Shown here: positions 17,669 to 26,129 of the stretch, piece by piece
Layout: every line of letters begins with the position of its first letter
How positions within the stretch are numbered: the stretch's first letter is position 1
NCBI GenBank assembly: GCA_964396265.1
Contig: CAYNEM010000012.1
Location: forward strand, 15,844 to 79,843
Reading direction: 5' to 3'
Origin: EA-27 sp964396265
GTDB taxonomy: Archaea > Thermoplasmatota > Thermoplasmata > RBG-16-68-12 > EA-27
DNA length: 64,000 nucleotides
The notes under the pieces: model-generated
What the model was told of the DNA's origin: nothing
Seen by the model: the letters and a program-made list of their open reading frames with translations, nothing else
Database searches by the model: none
Program-made: the position numbers and the translations under genes

Positions 17669-18748
17669 ATGGCCCCCACCCCGTTCCGCCCCGGGATGGC
17701 GGGCGTGTTGCGCGACGCGACGGTCTACGTCGACGTCCCGGGGGAGGCGAGCACGCTCCTAAACAAGGGATTCTTCGGGGAGCCACGATCGGGGGGCGGA
17801 CTCTCGCTCACCCTCCTCGAGGCGACGTACCTCGCGGAGTCCGGGCGCCTGGCGGTGACGACGGAGGACGGGGCCGTCCCCATCCGGGAGATGCTCCGTC
17901 GCGGCCAGATGGCCGGCGCGGGATTCGAGATCCGTTACCTCGTGTACCGGGACCTCCGGCAGCGGGGCTACATCGTGAAAGAGGCCCCGGCTCCCCTGAA
18001 CTTCCGTGTCTATCCGAGGGGGGGCGCGCCGAAGCGGACGCCGAGCAAGTACGGCGTGGTCGTGTTCAGCGAGCGCTCGGTCTTCGACCTCGGCGGCGTC
18101 GAGGCGGACGTGCGGAGGGCGGCAAGCGCCCGGAAGAGCCTGCTTTTGGCGGTGGTCGACGAGGAGAGCGACATCACGTACTACGCCGTCCGGGAGGTTT
18201 CTCCGAAGGGGCGCGCGCTCCCGGCCGCGGGCGAGGCGCATGCTGCGGCGCATCTTCTGGAGGATCGGGCGACCGTGCTCGACGAGACGCAGGCGGCGCG
18301 ACTGTACGCCCACGGGTTCTACGGCAAGATGGTCGGCGCGCGCCTCCAGATCTCCCTCCTCGAAACGGCGTTCCTCCTCAAGTCGGGGGCCATCGAGCTG
18401 CGGCGCGCGGACTCGAACCGGCCCGTGAGCCTGGCGGCGTTGCGCGCCCAGGCGCGACGTCTCCAGCCGGACTTCGACCTCCGCCTGCGGGTGTACGAGG
18501 ACCTGAAGGCGCGGGCGATCGTCGCGAAGACCGGATTCAAGTACGGATCGCACTTCCGCGCGTACGAGGGAGACCCCGACCGCGTGCACGCGAAGTACCT
18601 CATCCACGCTCTGCCCCGGGGGCACCGGGGGATGTGGCCGGAGGTGAGCCGCGCGGTCCGCCTCGCGCACGGCGTGAAGAAGGACCTCCTGTTCGCGTCC
18701 GTGGGGGACGACGTGACTTACCTGCGCCTGGAGCGCGTCAGGCCCTAG
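17669..18748 (+). CDS. endA: tRNA-splicing endonuclease, tandem-repeat form
   Basis: Cuts pre-tRNA introns at bulge-helix-bulge sites. Two copies of the EndA fold are joined in one 359-aa chain. The C-terminal copy has the catalytic set: Tyr299 (FRAY), His307 (VHAKY) and the lysine pair 337/338 (GVKKDLL). The N-terminal copy keeps FRVY (Tyr115) but has Pro125 where His is expected, so it is a structural partner. This matches the two-repeat homodimer type known from Archaeoglobus. Its last 11 bp overlap the convergent HAD gene. Confidence 0.92.
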   Translation: MAPTPFRPGMAGVLRDATVYVDVPGEASTLLNKGFFGEPRSGGGLSLTLLEATYLAESGRLAVTTEDGAVPIREMLRRGQMAGAGFEIRYLVYRDLRQRGYIVKEAPAPLNFRVYPRGGAPKRTPSKYGVVVFSERSVFDLGGVEADVRRAASARKSLLLAVVDEESDITYYAVREVSPKGRALPAAGEAHAAAHLLEDRATVLDETQAARLYAHGFYGKMVGARLQISLLETAFLLKSGAIELRRADSNRPVSLAALRAQARRLQPDFDLRLRVYEDLKARAIVAKTGFKYGSHFRAYEGDPDRVHAKYLIHALPRGHRGMWPEVSRAVRLAHGVKKDLLFASVGDDVTYLRLERVRP

Positions 18749-19469
18749 CGAGCCAGGCGGACAGGGCCTCCAGGAACGAGACGACGGGATACTGCTGCGT
18801 GTTGCGGGGCGGACCGCCTCGGACCATCTGCACGCAGCGGGCGCCGAGCCCCTCCGCGGGCTCCAGGTAACGGGGGACGTCGTCGACGCACACCGCGTCC
18901 GCGGGTCGGACCCCCGCGATCTCGAACGCACGGAGCCAATAGTAGGTGCGATCCTTCTTCGCCTTCGCATTGTCGAGGCAGACGACGCCATCGAAGGCGT
19001 CGAGGACCCCGCCGCCAAAAAGCGCCGACTCCCCGTTCGACCGCGTCGCGTTCGTCGACAAGAAGATACGATGTCCGCCCGCCTTCAGGCGAGGAAGCAT
19101 CGGCCGGACGTCCTCGAACAGGGCGTCGATCTCCCGCACCGTTTCCTCCTCGAGTTGCTCGGAGTACCGAGCGGGATCAGCCGGCAGCGGGATCCCACGG
19201 CGATTGAACATCCACGCGACCTGGTCCGCGTTCATCCGCCAGACCGCCTCAACCCATGCGTCGCCCTCCCGATCCGGCCCGGGTCTGGCGTCCAGTTTCA
19301 GCCCCTCGGCCTGGTACCGTTCGTACGACTCTTGCTGAAGGTCCCGCCACACGTCGATCGACCCGCCGAGCCTCTGATGGAGGACCGCCGCCATCCGCAC
19401 GTTGTACGCCCTCTCCATGACCGCGGAATTCGCGAGGACGCCGTAGAGGTCGAGGAACAGGGTCGCCAT
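18738..19469 (-). CDS. HAD-superfamily hydrolase
   Basis: Motif I is DLYGVL (Asp7), with Tyr in place of the second Asp as in haloacid-dehalogenase-like members. Motif II is FLSTNAT, followed by a Lys region (NAKAKKDRTYY) and motif IV VCVDDVPRY. A helical cap lies between motifs I and II. The 243-aa enzyme is cytosolic. The loss of the second Asp argues against a classical phosphatase acid/base, so substrate class is open. ATG 19469 was chosen because the conserved DLYGV begins there. Confidence 0.85.
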   Translation of the reverse strand: MATLFLDLYGVLANSAVMERAYNVRMAAVLHQRLGGSIDVWRDLQQESYERYQAEGLKLDARPGPDREGDAWVEAVWRMNADQVAWMFNRRGIPLPADPARYSEQLEEETVREIDALFEDVRPMLPRLKAGGHRIFLSTNATRSNGESALFGGGVLDAFDGVVCLDNAKAKKDRTYYWLRAFEIAGVRPADAVCVDDVPRYLEPAEGLGARCVQMVRGGPPRNTQQYPVVSFLEALSAWLARA

Positions 19470-19681
19470 GGAGAGCCGCCCGAAGCGCGGGGCCGCCAAA
19501 AAGCCTTCGCACGAGACCGGAGAAGTAAACCGCCCGGGAGACCCGAGGGCCTCGCGCGCGGGGTTGCTTGGGCATTCAGGCCACGGAACGTATGACCCAG
19601 ATCCTTCCGAAGCCCACGATGGCCGCGGCGGTCGGATGCGCCCTTTCCCGCAAGGCCGGGATCTCCGCGAGCGCCAGCGGC
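19470..19681. other. Intergenic region without recognised genes
   Basis: 212 bp between two minus-strand genes. It contains TTTACTT-like and TTTTTGG patches that could be promoter elements for the HAD gene, and one copy of the iterated octamer at 19491. No credible ORF was seen. Confidence 0.4.
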
Positions 19682-20491
19682 TCACGCCACGACGATCGTG
19701 CCGGTCATCCACGGGTGCGGTGTGCAGCGATAGGCGAATGTGCCCGCCGTGTTGAACGTATGGCGGAAAACGGCCCCCGGCAGGAAGTTCCCGGAATCAA
19801 ACGATCCAGTGGTGTTGCTCGTGATCGTGTGGATCGTGTTGTCCCCGTTGAACCACACGACCGTGCCCCCCACGGAGACGTTCAGCGAGGCGGGGTCGAA
19901 CGGGACCTCGGCGACAATCGCGTCCAAGACGATTCGGATGTCCGAGGGTTCCTGGGCCCCTTGCAGGACCCGTGTGATCGTGGTGGCGGCGATGTTCCCC
20001 ACGACGAGGCCCCCGACGACGAACCCGACGACCGCGATCGTGAGCAGCCCGCCCGTCGACCGAAGCGACGCGAGATAGGTCTTCGTGCCAATCCCGGCCT
20101 TCGCGCTCCGCAGGGCGAGGATCGAGAAGACGAGGACGAGGAGGAGCGCCGGCACCCCCGAAATCGCGAGCCAGAACGTGGGCTCCGCGGGGTTCAGGAG
20201 GCTCGCGGCGATGAACGGGCCGAACAGGAGCAGGAAGAGGATGCTAACGACCGCGGAGAGAGCGAACGACCACCGCTTCCCCTTGAGGCCCAGGAACGCC
20301 GCCACGAGGAGGATCGCTGCAAAGGCGAGCGAGGTCAAGGTGATTGCGTCGGCCGCCCCGGTCGCGAGGACGAAGGGGACGACGAGGACCAAAAGGCCGA
20401 TCCCGAAGTAGAGGAGCCCGAGGACGACCACCCACACCGCGAAGGGCTTTTCCTTGATCCACGCGCGCCACGAGAGCGAAGGCGTCTCCAT
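19682..20491 (-). CDS. Multi-TM protein with C-terminal cupredoxin domain
   Basis: Four to five hydrophobic helices (residues 15-190) lead to a final 80-residue plastocyanin-like domain outside the cell. The type 1 copper ligands are all present: His221 (NTIHTI), Cys256, His259 and Met262 (YRCTPHPWM). This arrangement suggests a membrane-tethered blue copper protein acting as an electron carrier, so the host probably has a respiratory chain. No oxidase genes are nearby. The helical part is unassigned. Confidence 0.88.
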   Translation of the reverse strand: METPSLSWRAWIKEKPFAVWVVVLGLLYFGIGLLVLVVPFVLATGAADAITLTSLAFAAILLVAAFLGLKGKRWSFALSAVVSILFLLLFGPFIAASLLNPAEPTFWLAISGVPALLLVLVFSILALRSAKAGIGTKTYLASLRSTGGLLTIAVVGFVVGGLVVGNIAATTITRVLQGAQEPSDIRIVLDAIVAEVPFDPASLNVSVGGTVVWFNGDNTIHTITSNTTGSFDSGNFLPGAVFRHTFNTAGTFAYRCTPHPWMTGTIVVA

Positions 20492-20527
20492 TGACTGACC
20501 CCGCCCCGCGAAACACCTGGCCTACTT

Positions 20528-22102
20528 CTAGGTTCGGGTTTTTGCGGACGTTCCCCGAGCCCGACGCCGTCGATGGACGACCTCGCCCCCGACGACCGTC
20601 GCGTGCACCGCCAGCCCCGGTGGCCGCACGCGCGCCGGATCGCCCGACAGGACGACGAAATCCGCCACCTTCCCCACCGCCAAGCCCCCTGCGTCATGTT
20701 CCGTGAAGGAGGCGAACGCCCCGCCGGCGGTGTAGGCTCGGATCGCATCTACAAAGGGAATCCGCTGGGAGGCGAACGGCGCGTCGACAGCCCCGGACAT
20801 CCCGTACAGGGGACCGTAGGGCATGCCGTCGGATCCGAACGCCAGCGGGAGCTTTCGCTTCCGGATGAAACGGAAGGGGTTGTTCCGCGCGAGGCGCTCT
20901 CTCCCGAGGCGGCGCTCGTACAACCCGCCGGGGTGGGACCAACGCGCCACGAAGTTCGGCTGCATCGACAGGATGAGTCCGAGTTCCCCCATGCGACCGA
21001 GTGCTTCATCGCTCGGGAGTTCGAAGTGTTCGATGCGGTGGCGGTGATCCTCGCGAGGCTCCCGGTCCAGGACCCGCCCGAAGGCCTCGACGACGACATC
21101 GATCGCGCGGTCTCCGATCGCGTGGACCGCCAATTGGAACCCTGCACGATGCCCTTTCGCCAGGAGCGCGGTCAGCTCCTTCGGGGAGTGGCCAAGCTGC
21201 CCGGTCGCTCGAGGTTCGTCGTCGTAGGGGTCGAACAGGGCGGCCGTGCGCGCGCCGAGCGAGCCGTCGGCGAACACCTTGATCGGGCCGAGGCGCAGCC
21301 ACGCATCCCCGAACCCCGTCTGCATCCCGGCGGCGGTCAGCATGTCGAGCAGGTCCTCGTACGGACAGAGGTACGCGCGGATGGCGAGGCGGTTCTGGCG
21401 GCGGAGCGTCTGGTACGCCCGCAGGTGGCGTTGGTCCACGACGTCGTGTACGCCCGTGATCCCGAGGGAATGCGCGTGCGCGATCACCTCCTCGAGGAGG
21501 TCCGCCCACTCCGCCTCTGGCGGCGACGGGATTGCCTCGCGCGCGCGTTCCGCTGCCGCCTCCCTCAACACGCCCGTCGGGCTGCCGTCCGGACCCCGTT
21601 CGATCCCTTCGGCGCTCTCGGTCGGTTCGAACCCCCGGAGCACCGCGGAGTTCACGGAACACATGTGTCCGTCGACGCGGTTCACGAGGATCGGGTGGCT
21701 CACGCTCACGCGGTCGAGGTCGTGGCGTGTCAGGTAGCGCTTCACGGGCCACGCGCTCTCGTCCCAGCCGCGACCGACGATCCACTCGCCGTAGCGCGCC
21801 TTCGTGACCCGCGCGCGGAGCCGGTCGAGGGCCTCCTCGAGGGTCGCACAGCCGTCGAGATCGACCCATGTGCGCCGCCACGCGTCCGTCGCGAGATGCG
21901 CGTGGCTGTCGACGAACCCCGGGACGACGGTCTGCTTCGGCGGAAGACGCCATACCTTCGTTCGCTTCCCCCGCCAGCGGTCAGCCTGCGCCTCCGTCCC
22001 GACCGCCAGCACCCGGCCGCCGCCGGCCGCCATCGCCCTGGCAGTGGGCCGGGCCTGCTCCATCGTGAGGATCCGCCCGACCACAATCAGGTCGGCGTCC
22101 AC
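20528..22102 (-). CDS. Amidohydrolase of the YtcJ type
   Basis: TIM-barrel metal hydrolase with the N-terminal metal motif VDSHAHL, a WxVGRGWDES segment, VNRVDGHMCSVNS, the AIGDRA block and an HRIEHFELPS region, in the order found in Amidohydro_3/YtcJ enzymes. The C-terminal part returns to the beta-sandwich (VGKVADFVVLSGDP). Members hydrolyse amide or related C-N bonds; the substrate is not predictable. I use GTG 22102 because TATA-like ATTCTAAGC is about 25 bp upstream; a GTG at 22141 would add 13 residues. Confidence 0.88.
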   Translation of the reverse strand: MDADLIVVGRILTMEQARPTARAMAAGGGRVLAVGTEAQADRWRGKRTKVWRLPPKQTVVPGFVDSHAHLATDAWRRTWVDLDGCATLEEALDRLRARVTKARYGEWIVGRGWDESAWPVKRYLTRHDLDRVSVSHPILVNRVDGHMCSVNSAVLRGFEPTESAEGIERGPDGSPTGVLREAAAERAREAIPSPPEAEWADLLEEVIAHAHSLGITGVHDVVDQRHLRAYQTLRRQNRLAIRAYLCPYEDLLDMLTAAGMQTGFGDAWLRLGPIKVFADGSLGARTAALFDPYDDEPRATGQLGHSPKELTALLAKGHRAGFQLAVHAIGDRAIDVVVEAFGRVLDREPREDHRHRIEHFELPSDEALGRMGELGLILSMQPNFVARWSHPGGLYERRLGRERLARNNPFRFIRKRKLPLAFGSDGMPYGPLYGMSGAVDAPFASQRIPFVDAIRAYTAGGAFASFTEHDAGGLAVGKVADFVVLSGDPARVRPPGLAVHATVVGGEVVHRRRRARGTSAKTRT

Positions 22103-22244
22103 GGGAGGGCATCGGCGGGCGGGCTTAGAATCTCTCCTCACGGCACAGTCGCGAGGTCGCGGAGGAACTGCTCGCGGTCGTCGTCCTCGCGTGTCAGGAG
22201 GTGTCTACGAAAGGCCTTGAAGGTTCGGCGCGTCCGGGGAGACC

Positions 22245-23153
22245 ATGCGCGAATACGACTTCTGGCGCGTGGACGTCTTCACGGATCGGCCGCTGACGGG
22301 GAATCCGCTCGCCGTGTTCCCGGATGGGAAGGGGCTGTCGGACGAGGAGATGCTCGCGATTACGCGCGAGATGAACATCTCGGAGACGACGTTCGTCCTC
22401 CCGACGAAGGCCCCCAAGGCGAACTACCGCAACCGGATCTTCACGCCGGGCGGCGAACTCCCCTTCGCGGGCCACCCGTCGGTCGGCACCGCGTTCGTGG
22501 CGGCGGAAGAAGGCATCGTCCCTAAACGGGAAGGCGTGTCGACAATCCATCAGGAAATCGGCATCGGCGTCCTCCCGCTCGACCTTCACGTTTCAGGCGG
22601 CGTGGTCCGGAAGGTCGTGATGATGCAGGGTCGGCCGTCCGTCGGCCGGAAAATCATGAACGTGGATGCGATCGCCCGCGCCCTGCGCGTCCGCCCGCGG
22701 GACATCACCGCCACGGGGTTGAGGCCGCAGGTCGCGTCGACCGGCATCCCTTCCCTGCAAATCCCTCTTCGCTCCGTGGAGGCGGTCCGAGACCTCGCGC
22801 CAGACCCGGCGAAGCTCTCCAGTGTTCTGAAACGAATCCATCGCGATGCGGGCGCGTACGTCTTCGCGTTCGTCGCGCGCGGTAACGCGGACCTGCACGC
22901 CCGCGCGTTCTTCCCGAACCAAGGCATCGTCGAGGACCCCGCCACCGGCAGCGCGGCGGGCGCCTGCGGCGCATACCTCGCCGCCAACCGGCGTCTCCCC
23001 AAGACTGAGCCGTTCGTAATCGAGCAGGGGATCGAGGTTCAACACCCGAGTCGAATCGAGGTGGGGGTAGCCGCCAAGGGAAACCGACCGACCTCCGTTC
23101 GGGTCGGCGGTCAGGTCGTCCCGGTGATGCGCGGTACGCTCGCCTTGCCCTGA
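22245..23153 (+). CDS. PhzF-family isomerase/epimerase
   Basis: Conserved blocks of the PhzF/YddE family: DVFTDRPLTGNPLAVFPDG, ISETTFV with the catalytic Glu47, FTPGGELPFAGHPSVGTAF, and the C-terminal DPATGSAAGACGAYL. The two-lobed diaminopimelate-epimerase-like fold of about 300 aa is complete. Family members isomerise small acids; without phenazine genes nearby a different metabolite is expected. GGGGAG sits just upstream of the ATG. It runs in the same direction as the CDC48 N-domain gene 61 bp downstream. Confidence 0.9.
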   Translation: MREYDFWRVDVFTDRPLTGNPLAVFPDGKGLSDEEMLAITREMNISETTFVLPTKAPKANYRNRIFTPGGELPFAGHPSVGTAFVAAEEGIVPKREGVSTIHQEIGIGVLPLDLHVSGGVVRKVVMMQGRPSVGRKIMNVDAIARALRVRPRDITATGLRPQVASTGIPSLQIPLRSVEAVRDLAPDPAKLSSVLKRIHRDAGAYVFAFVARGNADLHARAFFPNQGIVEDPATGSAAGACGAYLAANRRLPKTEPFVIEQGIEVQHPSRIEVGVAAKGNRPTSVRVGGQVVPVMRGTLALP

Positions 23154-23214
23154 CCGACCGCATCAGCGGGGACGGCTAGGGTTAAGCACCCATCAGAGCA
23201 TCTTGCGACATCAG

Positions 23215-23946
23215 ATGGGTGACATTCAAGAGAACGTGGTCTTGAAGGTTCTTGAAGCGCCTCAGTCCGACGTCGGCCTCGGCCGTGCGCGCGTGGACAC
23301 AGAGACGCGCCTCGCGCTTGGCGTCGACGTCGGCGAGGTCGTCGAGATCGTGGGGAAGAAGGGGACTGCCGCCAAGCTGTATCGCATGATGAAGGAGGAC
23401 GAGGGCAAGGGCATCATCCGCGTCGACGGCCTCGTTCGCCGAAACCTCGGCGTGGACATTGGCGAGGAAGTCCAGATCCGGAAGGCCGTGCTGCAGCCCG
23501 GGCAACGTGTCACGATTGCGCCGATCCTCAGCGAGGGCCACAAGATCTCCTTTGGCCAAGGCATCGAGAACTTCGTGAAGCGCGGCCTCTTGAAGCGGCC
23601 GGTCACGAAGGGCGACGTCGTCATCGTGCCGGGGATCGCTCTCATGGGCGGCGCGCTCCCGTTCATGGTCATCAAGGTCGTGCCGAAGGGCGTCGTCCAG
23701 ATCGTGGACGACTCGATCATCGAGGTGAAGGAGGAGCCGGTCCGCGAGGGCGACGCTCCACTCGAAACCCTTTCTCCGGAGGATACCTACGCGGAATTCG
23801 TTCGGGTGCTGAAGCGAGGAGCAGACCCGGCCCTCGACTATTTCGCTGAAACCCTGGCCAAACTGCCCGGCGAGAAAGGTGACAAGGCTCGCAAACTTGC
23901 CGCGGCGATTCGGAAGCTACTGGACGACGCGGACGCCAAAGGATGA
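23215..23946 (+). CDS. Stand-alone CDC48/VCP N-domain protein
   Basis: Residues 5-95 match the double-psi barrel of the CDC48/VAT N-domain (VLEAPQSDVGLGRARVD, GEVVEIVG, GIIRVDGLVRRNLGV), and 96-165 match the second half (ISFGQGIENFVKRGLLKRPVTKGD). The chain then ends with a helical tail (about 170-243). No Walker motifs follow, so the AAA ATPase rings are absent. It could be an adaptor or substrate-binding factor for a separate Cdc48/VAT. ATG 23215 is preferred to a TTG at 23203, with a TTAAGC element about 30 bp upstream. Confidence 0.88.
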   Translation: MGDIQENVVLKVLEAPQSDVGLGRARVDTETRLALGVDVGEVVEIVGKKGTAAKLYRMMKEDEGKGIIRVDGLVRRNLGVDIGEEVQIRKAVLQPGQRVTIAPILSEGHKISFGQGIENFVKRGLLKRPVTKGDVVIVPGIALMGGALPFMVIKVVPKGVVQIVDDSIIEVKEEPVREGDAPLETLSPEDTYAEFVRVLKRGADPALDYFAETLAKLPGEKGDKARKLAAAIRKLLDDADAKG

Positions 23947-24027
23947 GTTCTGACCTAGCCGGTCTCTCGTCGTAAGATGCGGGGACGTGCTGCTGCACAC
24001 CTGAAGCGCCGCAATCGCGCGGAGTCG

Positions 24028-24543
24028 CTAGATGGGCTTGAACATCATAAGCCAGAAGATGATGGCGAGGACGATGATGCCAACCGCCGCCAACATCTGG
24101 GGCCTCGTCGACGAGAGCAAGGCGTCCACCCGCTCGGGGTCCAGGATGGCCGCCGGCGGCCGCTTCTTCGCGCCATAGAAGGGTTGGACCCCCACGGCCC
24201 TCCGGACCTCATCGTAATACGAGGTGCCGAAGGCGTACATGAAAACCCACATGCCGAAGAGGAGGAAGAGCGCTGTCCAAATCCAGAGCATCCCCCACCA
24301 CGAGCCCATGAACCCAAGGACGATTCCGGTGACGATGAGCACGAGCATGAAGAGGTGAGTGCCGCCAACGCTCGCGAACGACAGCTCGAGGAGCGCTCGC
24401 GCGCGCTGCGGGTCGCGCTCCTTCCGGAGGCGGATGGAGACCCCAAGGGAAATCCCATGAACGAGGAGAAATCCCATGACCCCTAAGACATGGATGAAGA
24501 CGACCGCCTCGTACGCGCCCAGGTATCGACCCCGGCGGCGCAT
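24028..24543 (-). CDS. Four-TM membrane protein, DUF2269-like
   Basis: Four hydrophobic helices with histidines and Gly in the first two (FIHVLGVMGFLLVHGISLG, GGTHLFMLVLIVTGIVLGF), as in DUF2269/CopD-like integral membrane proteins. There are no catalytic motifs. It lies 57 bp downstream of tfb on the same strand. The role is unknown; the buried histidines leave heme or copper binding possible. Confidence 0.65.
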   Translation of the reverse strand: MRRRGRYLGAYEAVVFIHVLGVMGFLLVHGISLGVSIRLRKERDPQRARALLELSFASVGGTHLFMLVLIVTGIVLGFMGSWWGMLWIWTALFLLFGMWVFMYAFGTSYYDEVRRAVGVQPFYGAKKRPPAAILDPERVDALLSSTRPQMLAAVGIIVLAIIFWLMMFKPI

Positions 24544-24600
24544 TGCGGACCCCTAGAAAAAGCTGACTCCTTGCGAGGCATCTGAGACTTGGGTCAGCCT

Positions 24601-25536
24601 CTACAGCTCGATACGGATGCCGAGCCGGTCCGTGAGCTCCTTGTACCGGTTCCGGATTGTGACCTCGGTCACGCCCGCGACCTCGGCGACCTCGCGTTGG
24701 GTGCGTCGCTCGTTGCTTAGGATCGAGGAGATGTAGATCGCCGCCGCCGCCACTCCGGTCGGACCCCGCCCACTCGTGAGTTCCTTGTCCTGCGCCTCCT
24801 TCAGGATCTCGACCGCGCGGCTTTGGACCTCGCCGCTCAGCTTGAGCTCCGAGCAGAAGCGGGACACGTAGTCCTTCGGGCTCGTTGGCATGAGCTTCAG
24901 CTTCAGCTCGCGCGTCATGAAACGGTACGTGCGCCCGATCTCCTTGCGGCCGACGCGGCTCGGGTCCGCGACCTCGTCGAGGGTGCGTGGGACGTTGCAT
25001 TGGCGGCACGCCGCGTACAGGCTGGCGGCGACCACGCCCTCGATCGAGCGACCGCGGATGAGGTTCTTGTTTACGGCCTTCCTGTAAATTACCGCCGCGG
25101 TTTCGCGCACGTTCCGCGGGAGGCCCATACCGCTCGCCATCCGGTCCAGCTCGGACAACGCGAACGCGAGGTTCCTCTCTGTCGCGTTGCTCACGCGGAT
25201 CCGCCGCTGCCACTTCCGCAGGCGGTACAGCTGCGCGCGGTTCCGCGTTGGGATCGACTTCCCGTACGAGTCCTTGTTCTTCCACCCGATCGTCGTCGAC
25301 AGACCCTTGTCGTGGATCGTGTACGTCATCGGCGCGCCCGTCCGCGCGCGCTTCTCACCCTGCTCGACGTCGAACGCGCGCCATTCCGGCCCCTGGTCGA
25401 TCATCTGGTCGTCGAGCACGAGCCCGCAGTCCTCGCAGATCATCTCGCCGCGCTCGTAGTTCACCGAGAGGTGCGCGCTGTTGCACTCGGGGCACCTAGT
25501 GACTTCTTCGGCTTCCTCGACCTTCTTTCCGGGCAT
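24601..25536 (-). CDS. tfb: Transcription initiation factor TFB
   Basis: Archaeal TFIIB homologue that recruits RNA polymerase to TBP-bound promoters. The zinc ribbon uses Cys15, Cys18, Cys34 and Cys37; the B-reader/linker region contains GPEWRAFD and the TTIGWKNKD-like block; two cyclin folds span about residues 105-195 and 205-300, with the BRE-recognition helix TEVTIRNRYKEL at the end. Length (311 aa) is standard. It overlaps the upstream gar1 gene by 41 bp and is probably translated from the same message. Confidence 0.96.
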   Translation of the reverse strand: MPGKKVEEAEEVTRCPECNSAHLSVNYERGEMICEDCGLVLDDQMIDQGPEWRAFDVEQGEKRARTGAPMTYTIHDKGLSTTIGWKNKDSYGKSIPTRNRAQLYRLRKWQRRIRVSNATERNLAFALSELDRMASGMGLPRNVRETAAVIYRKAVNKNLIRGRSIEGVVAASLYAACRQCNVPRTLDEVADPSRVGRKEIGRTYRFMTRELKLKLMPTSPKDYVSRFCSELKLSGEVQSRAVEILKEAQDKELTSGRGPTGVAAAAIYISSILSNERRTQREVAEVAGVTEVTIRNRYKELTDRLGIRIEL

Positions 25537-25786
25537 CGTTTACCTCGCCGACGTAGACGTCCGAGCCGAGGAGGGAGAGGGCGACCTTCGCCTCCGGGCG
25601 GATCGTCGCGAACGGCTCCTTCACGGGGCCGAACACCTTCACGACCTTCCCCAGGGGGCGATGCCGCTTGTCCACGACGCGAGCGCCCAGGCTCGGCGGA
25701 AACTCCGAGCGAACGAGGACCGAGCCGTCGTACGCGACGTTCTCGACCACCCCAAGGCGCTTAATCGGGACAACCTCCGGGCTCAA
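25496..25786 (-). CDS. gar1: Gar1-like H/ACA RNP protein
   Basis: A small beta-barrel protein (KRLGVVENVAYDGSVLVRS, GARVVDKRHRPLGKVVKVFGPVKEPF) matching archaeal Gar1, which assists Cbf5 in H/ACA-guided pseudouridylation of rRNA. The TTG at 25786 has TATA-like CTTATAGAG about 22 bp upstream, so leaderless initiation is possible. A strong GGAGGT lies inside the first codons and could direct an internal start close to IKRLG, so the exact N-terminus is unsettled. It overlaps tfb by 41 bp. Confidence 0.85.
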   Translation of the reverse strand: MSPEVVPIKRLGVVENVAYDGSVLVRSEFPPSLGARVVDKRHRPLGKVVKVFGPVKEPFATIRPEAKVALSLLGSDVYVGEVNDARKEGRGSRRSH

Positions 25787-25929
25787 GCAGCGTAAGGGAG
25801 ACCTCTATAAGAAGGTTCCGAAATCTGTAAAGAGGAGGAGCACGCAACGCCCGAAATCGCCTTGAGCCTTTTCCCTCCGCTCTCGGGCGCTCCGGAACCT
25901 CTAAGCCCGCGCGGTCCGTACGCAGGTCC

Positions 25930-26127
25930 GTGGAACGCGTCCTGGGCCATAAGCATTGCCCGGAGTGCGGGGCCGCGATCGGCATGAAGGAGGAGTACAG
26001 CTCGAAGGATTGCGAGAAGGCGCACAAGGAGCGTCTCTCGGTCAAGAAACGCCAGCTGCAGTACGTCTATTTCGGCGGGGTGGCCCTGTTCGCCCTCGCG
26101 ATGCTCCTGATGTTCGGGGGGGGGTAA
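25930..26127 (+). CDS. Zinc-ribbon/TM small protein (DUF2116-like)
   Basis: A 65-aa protein with a treble-clef-like N-terminus (HKHCPECGAAIG ... SSKDCEKAH), a basic helix (KERLSVKKRQLQ) and a single TM (VYFGGVALFALAMLLMF). This matches the small archaeal DUF2116/COG4068 proteins. The GTG start is two codons before ERVLG. Only two bases separate its stop from the coaD start, so the two are translationally linked. Confidence 0.75.
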   Translation: MERVLGHKHCPECGAAIGMKEEYSSKDCEKAHKERLSVKKRQLQYVYFGGVALFALAMLLMFGGG

Positions 26128-26129
26128 CG

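Noticed and set aside
21620..21640. tRNA-like T-loop GGTTCGAACCC
   Set aside because: It lies inside the amidohydrolase coding frame and lacks the other tRNA arms.
20573..22525. 650-aa plus-strand ORF over the amidohydrolase
   Set aside because: Mirror frame of the metal-hydrolase gene on the minus strand, with no domain and an Arg/Ala-rich composition.
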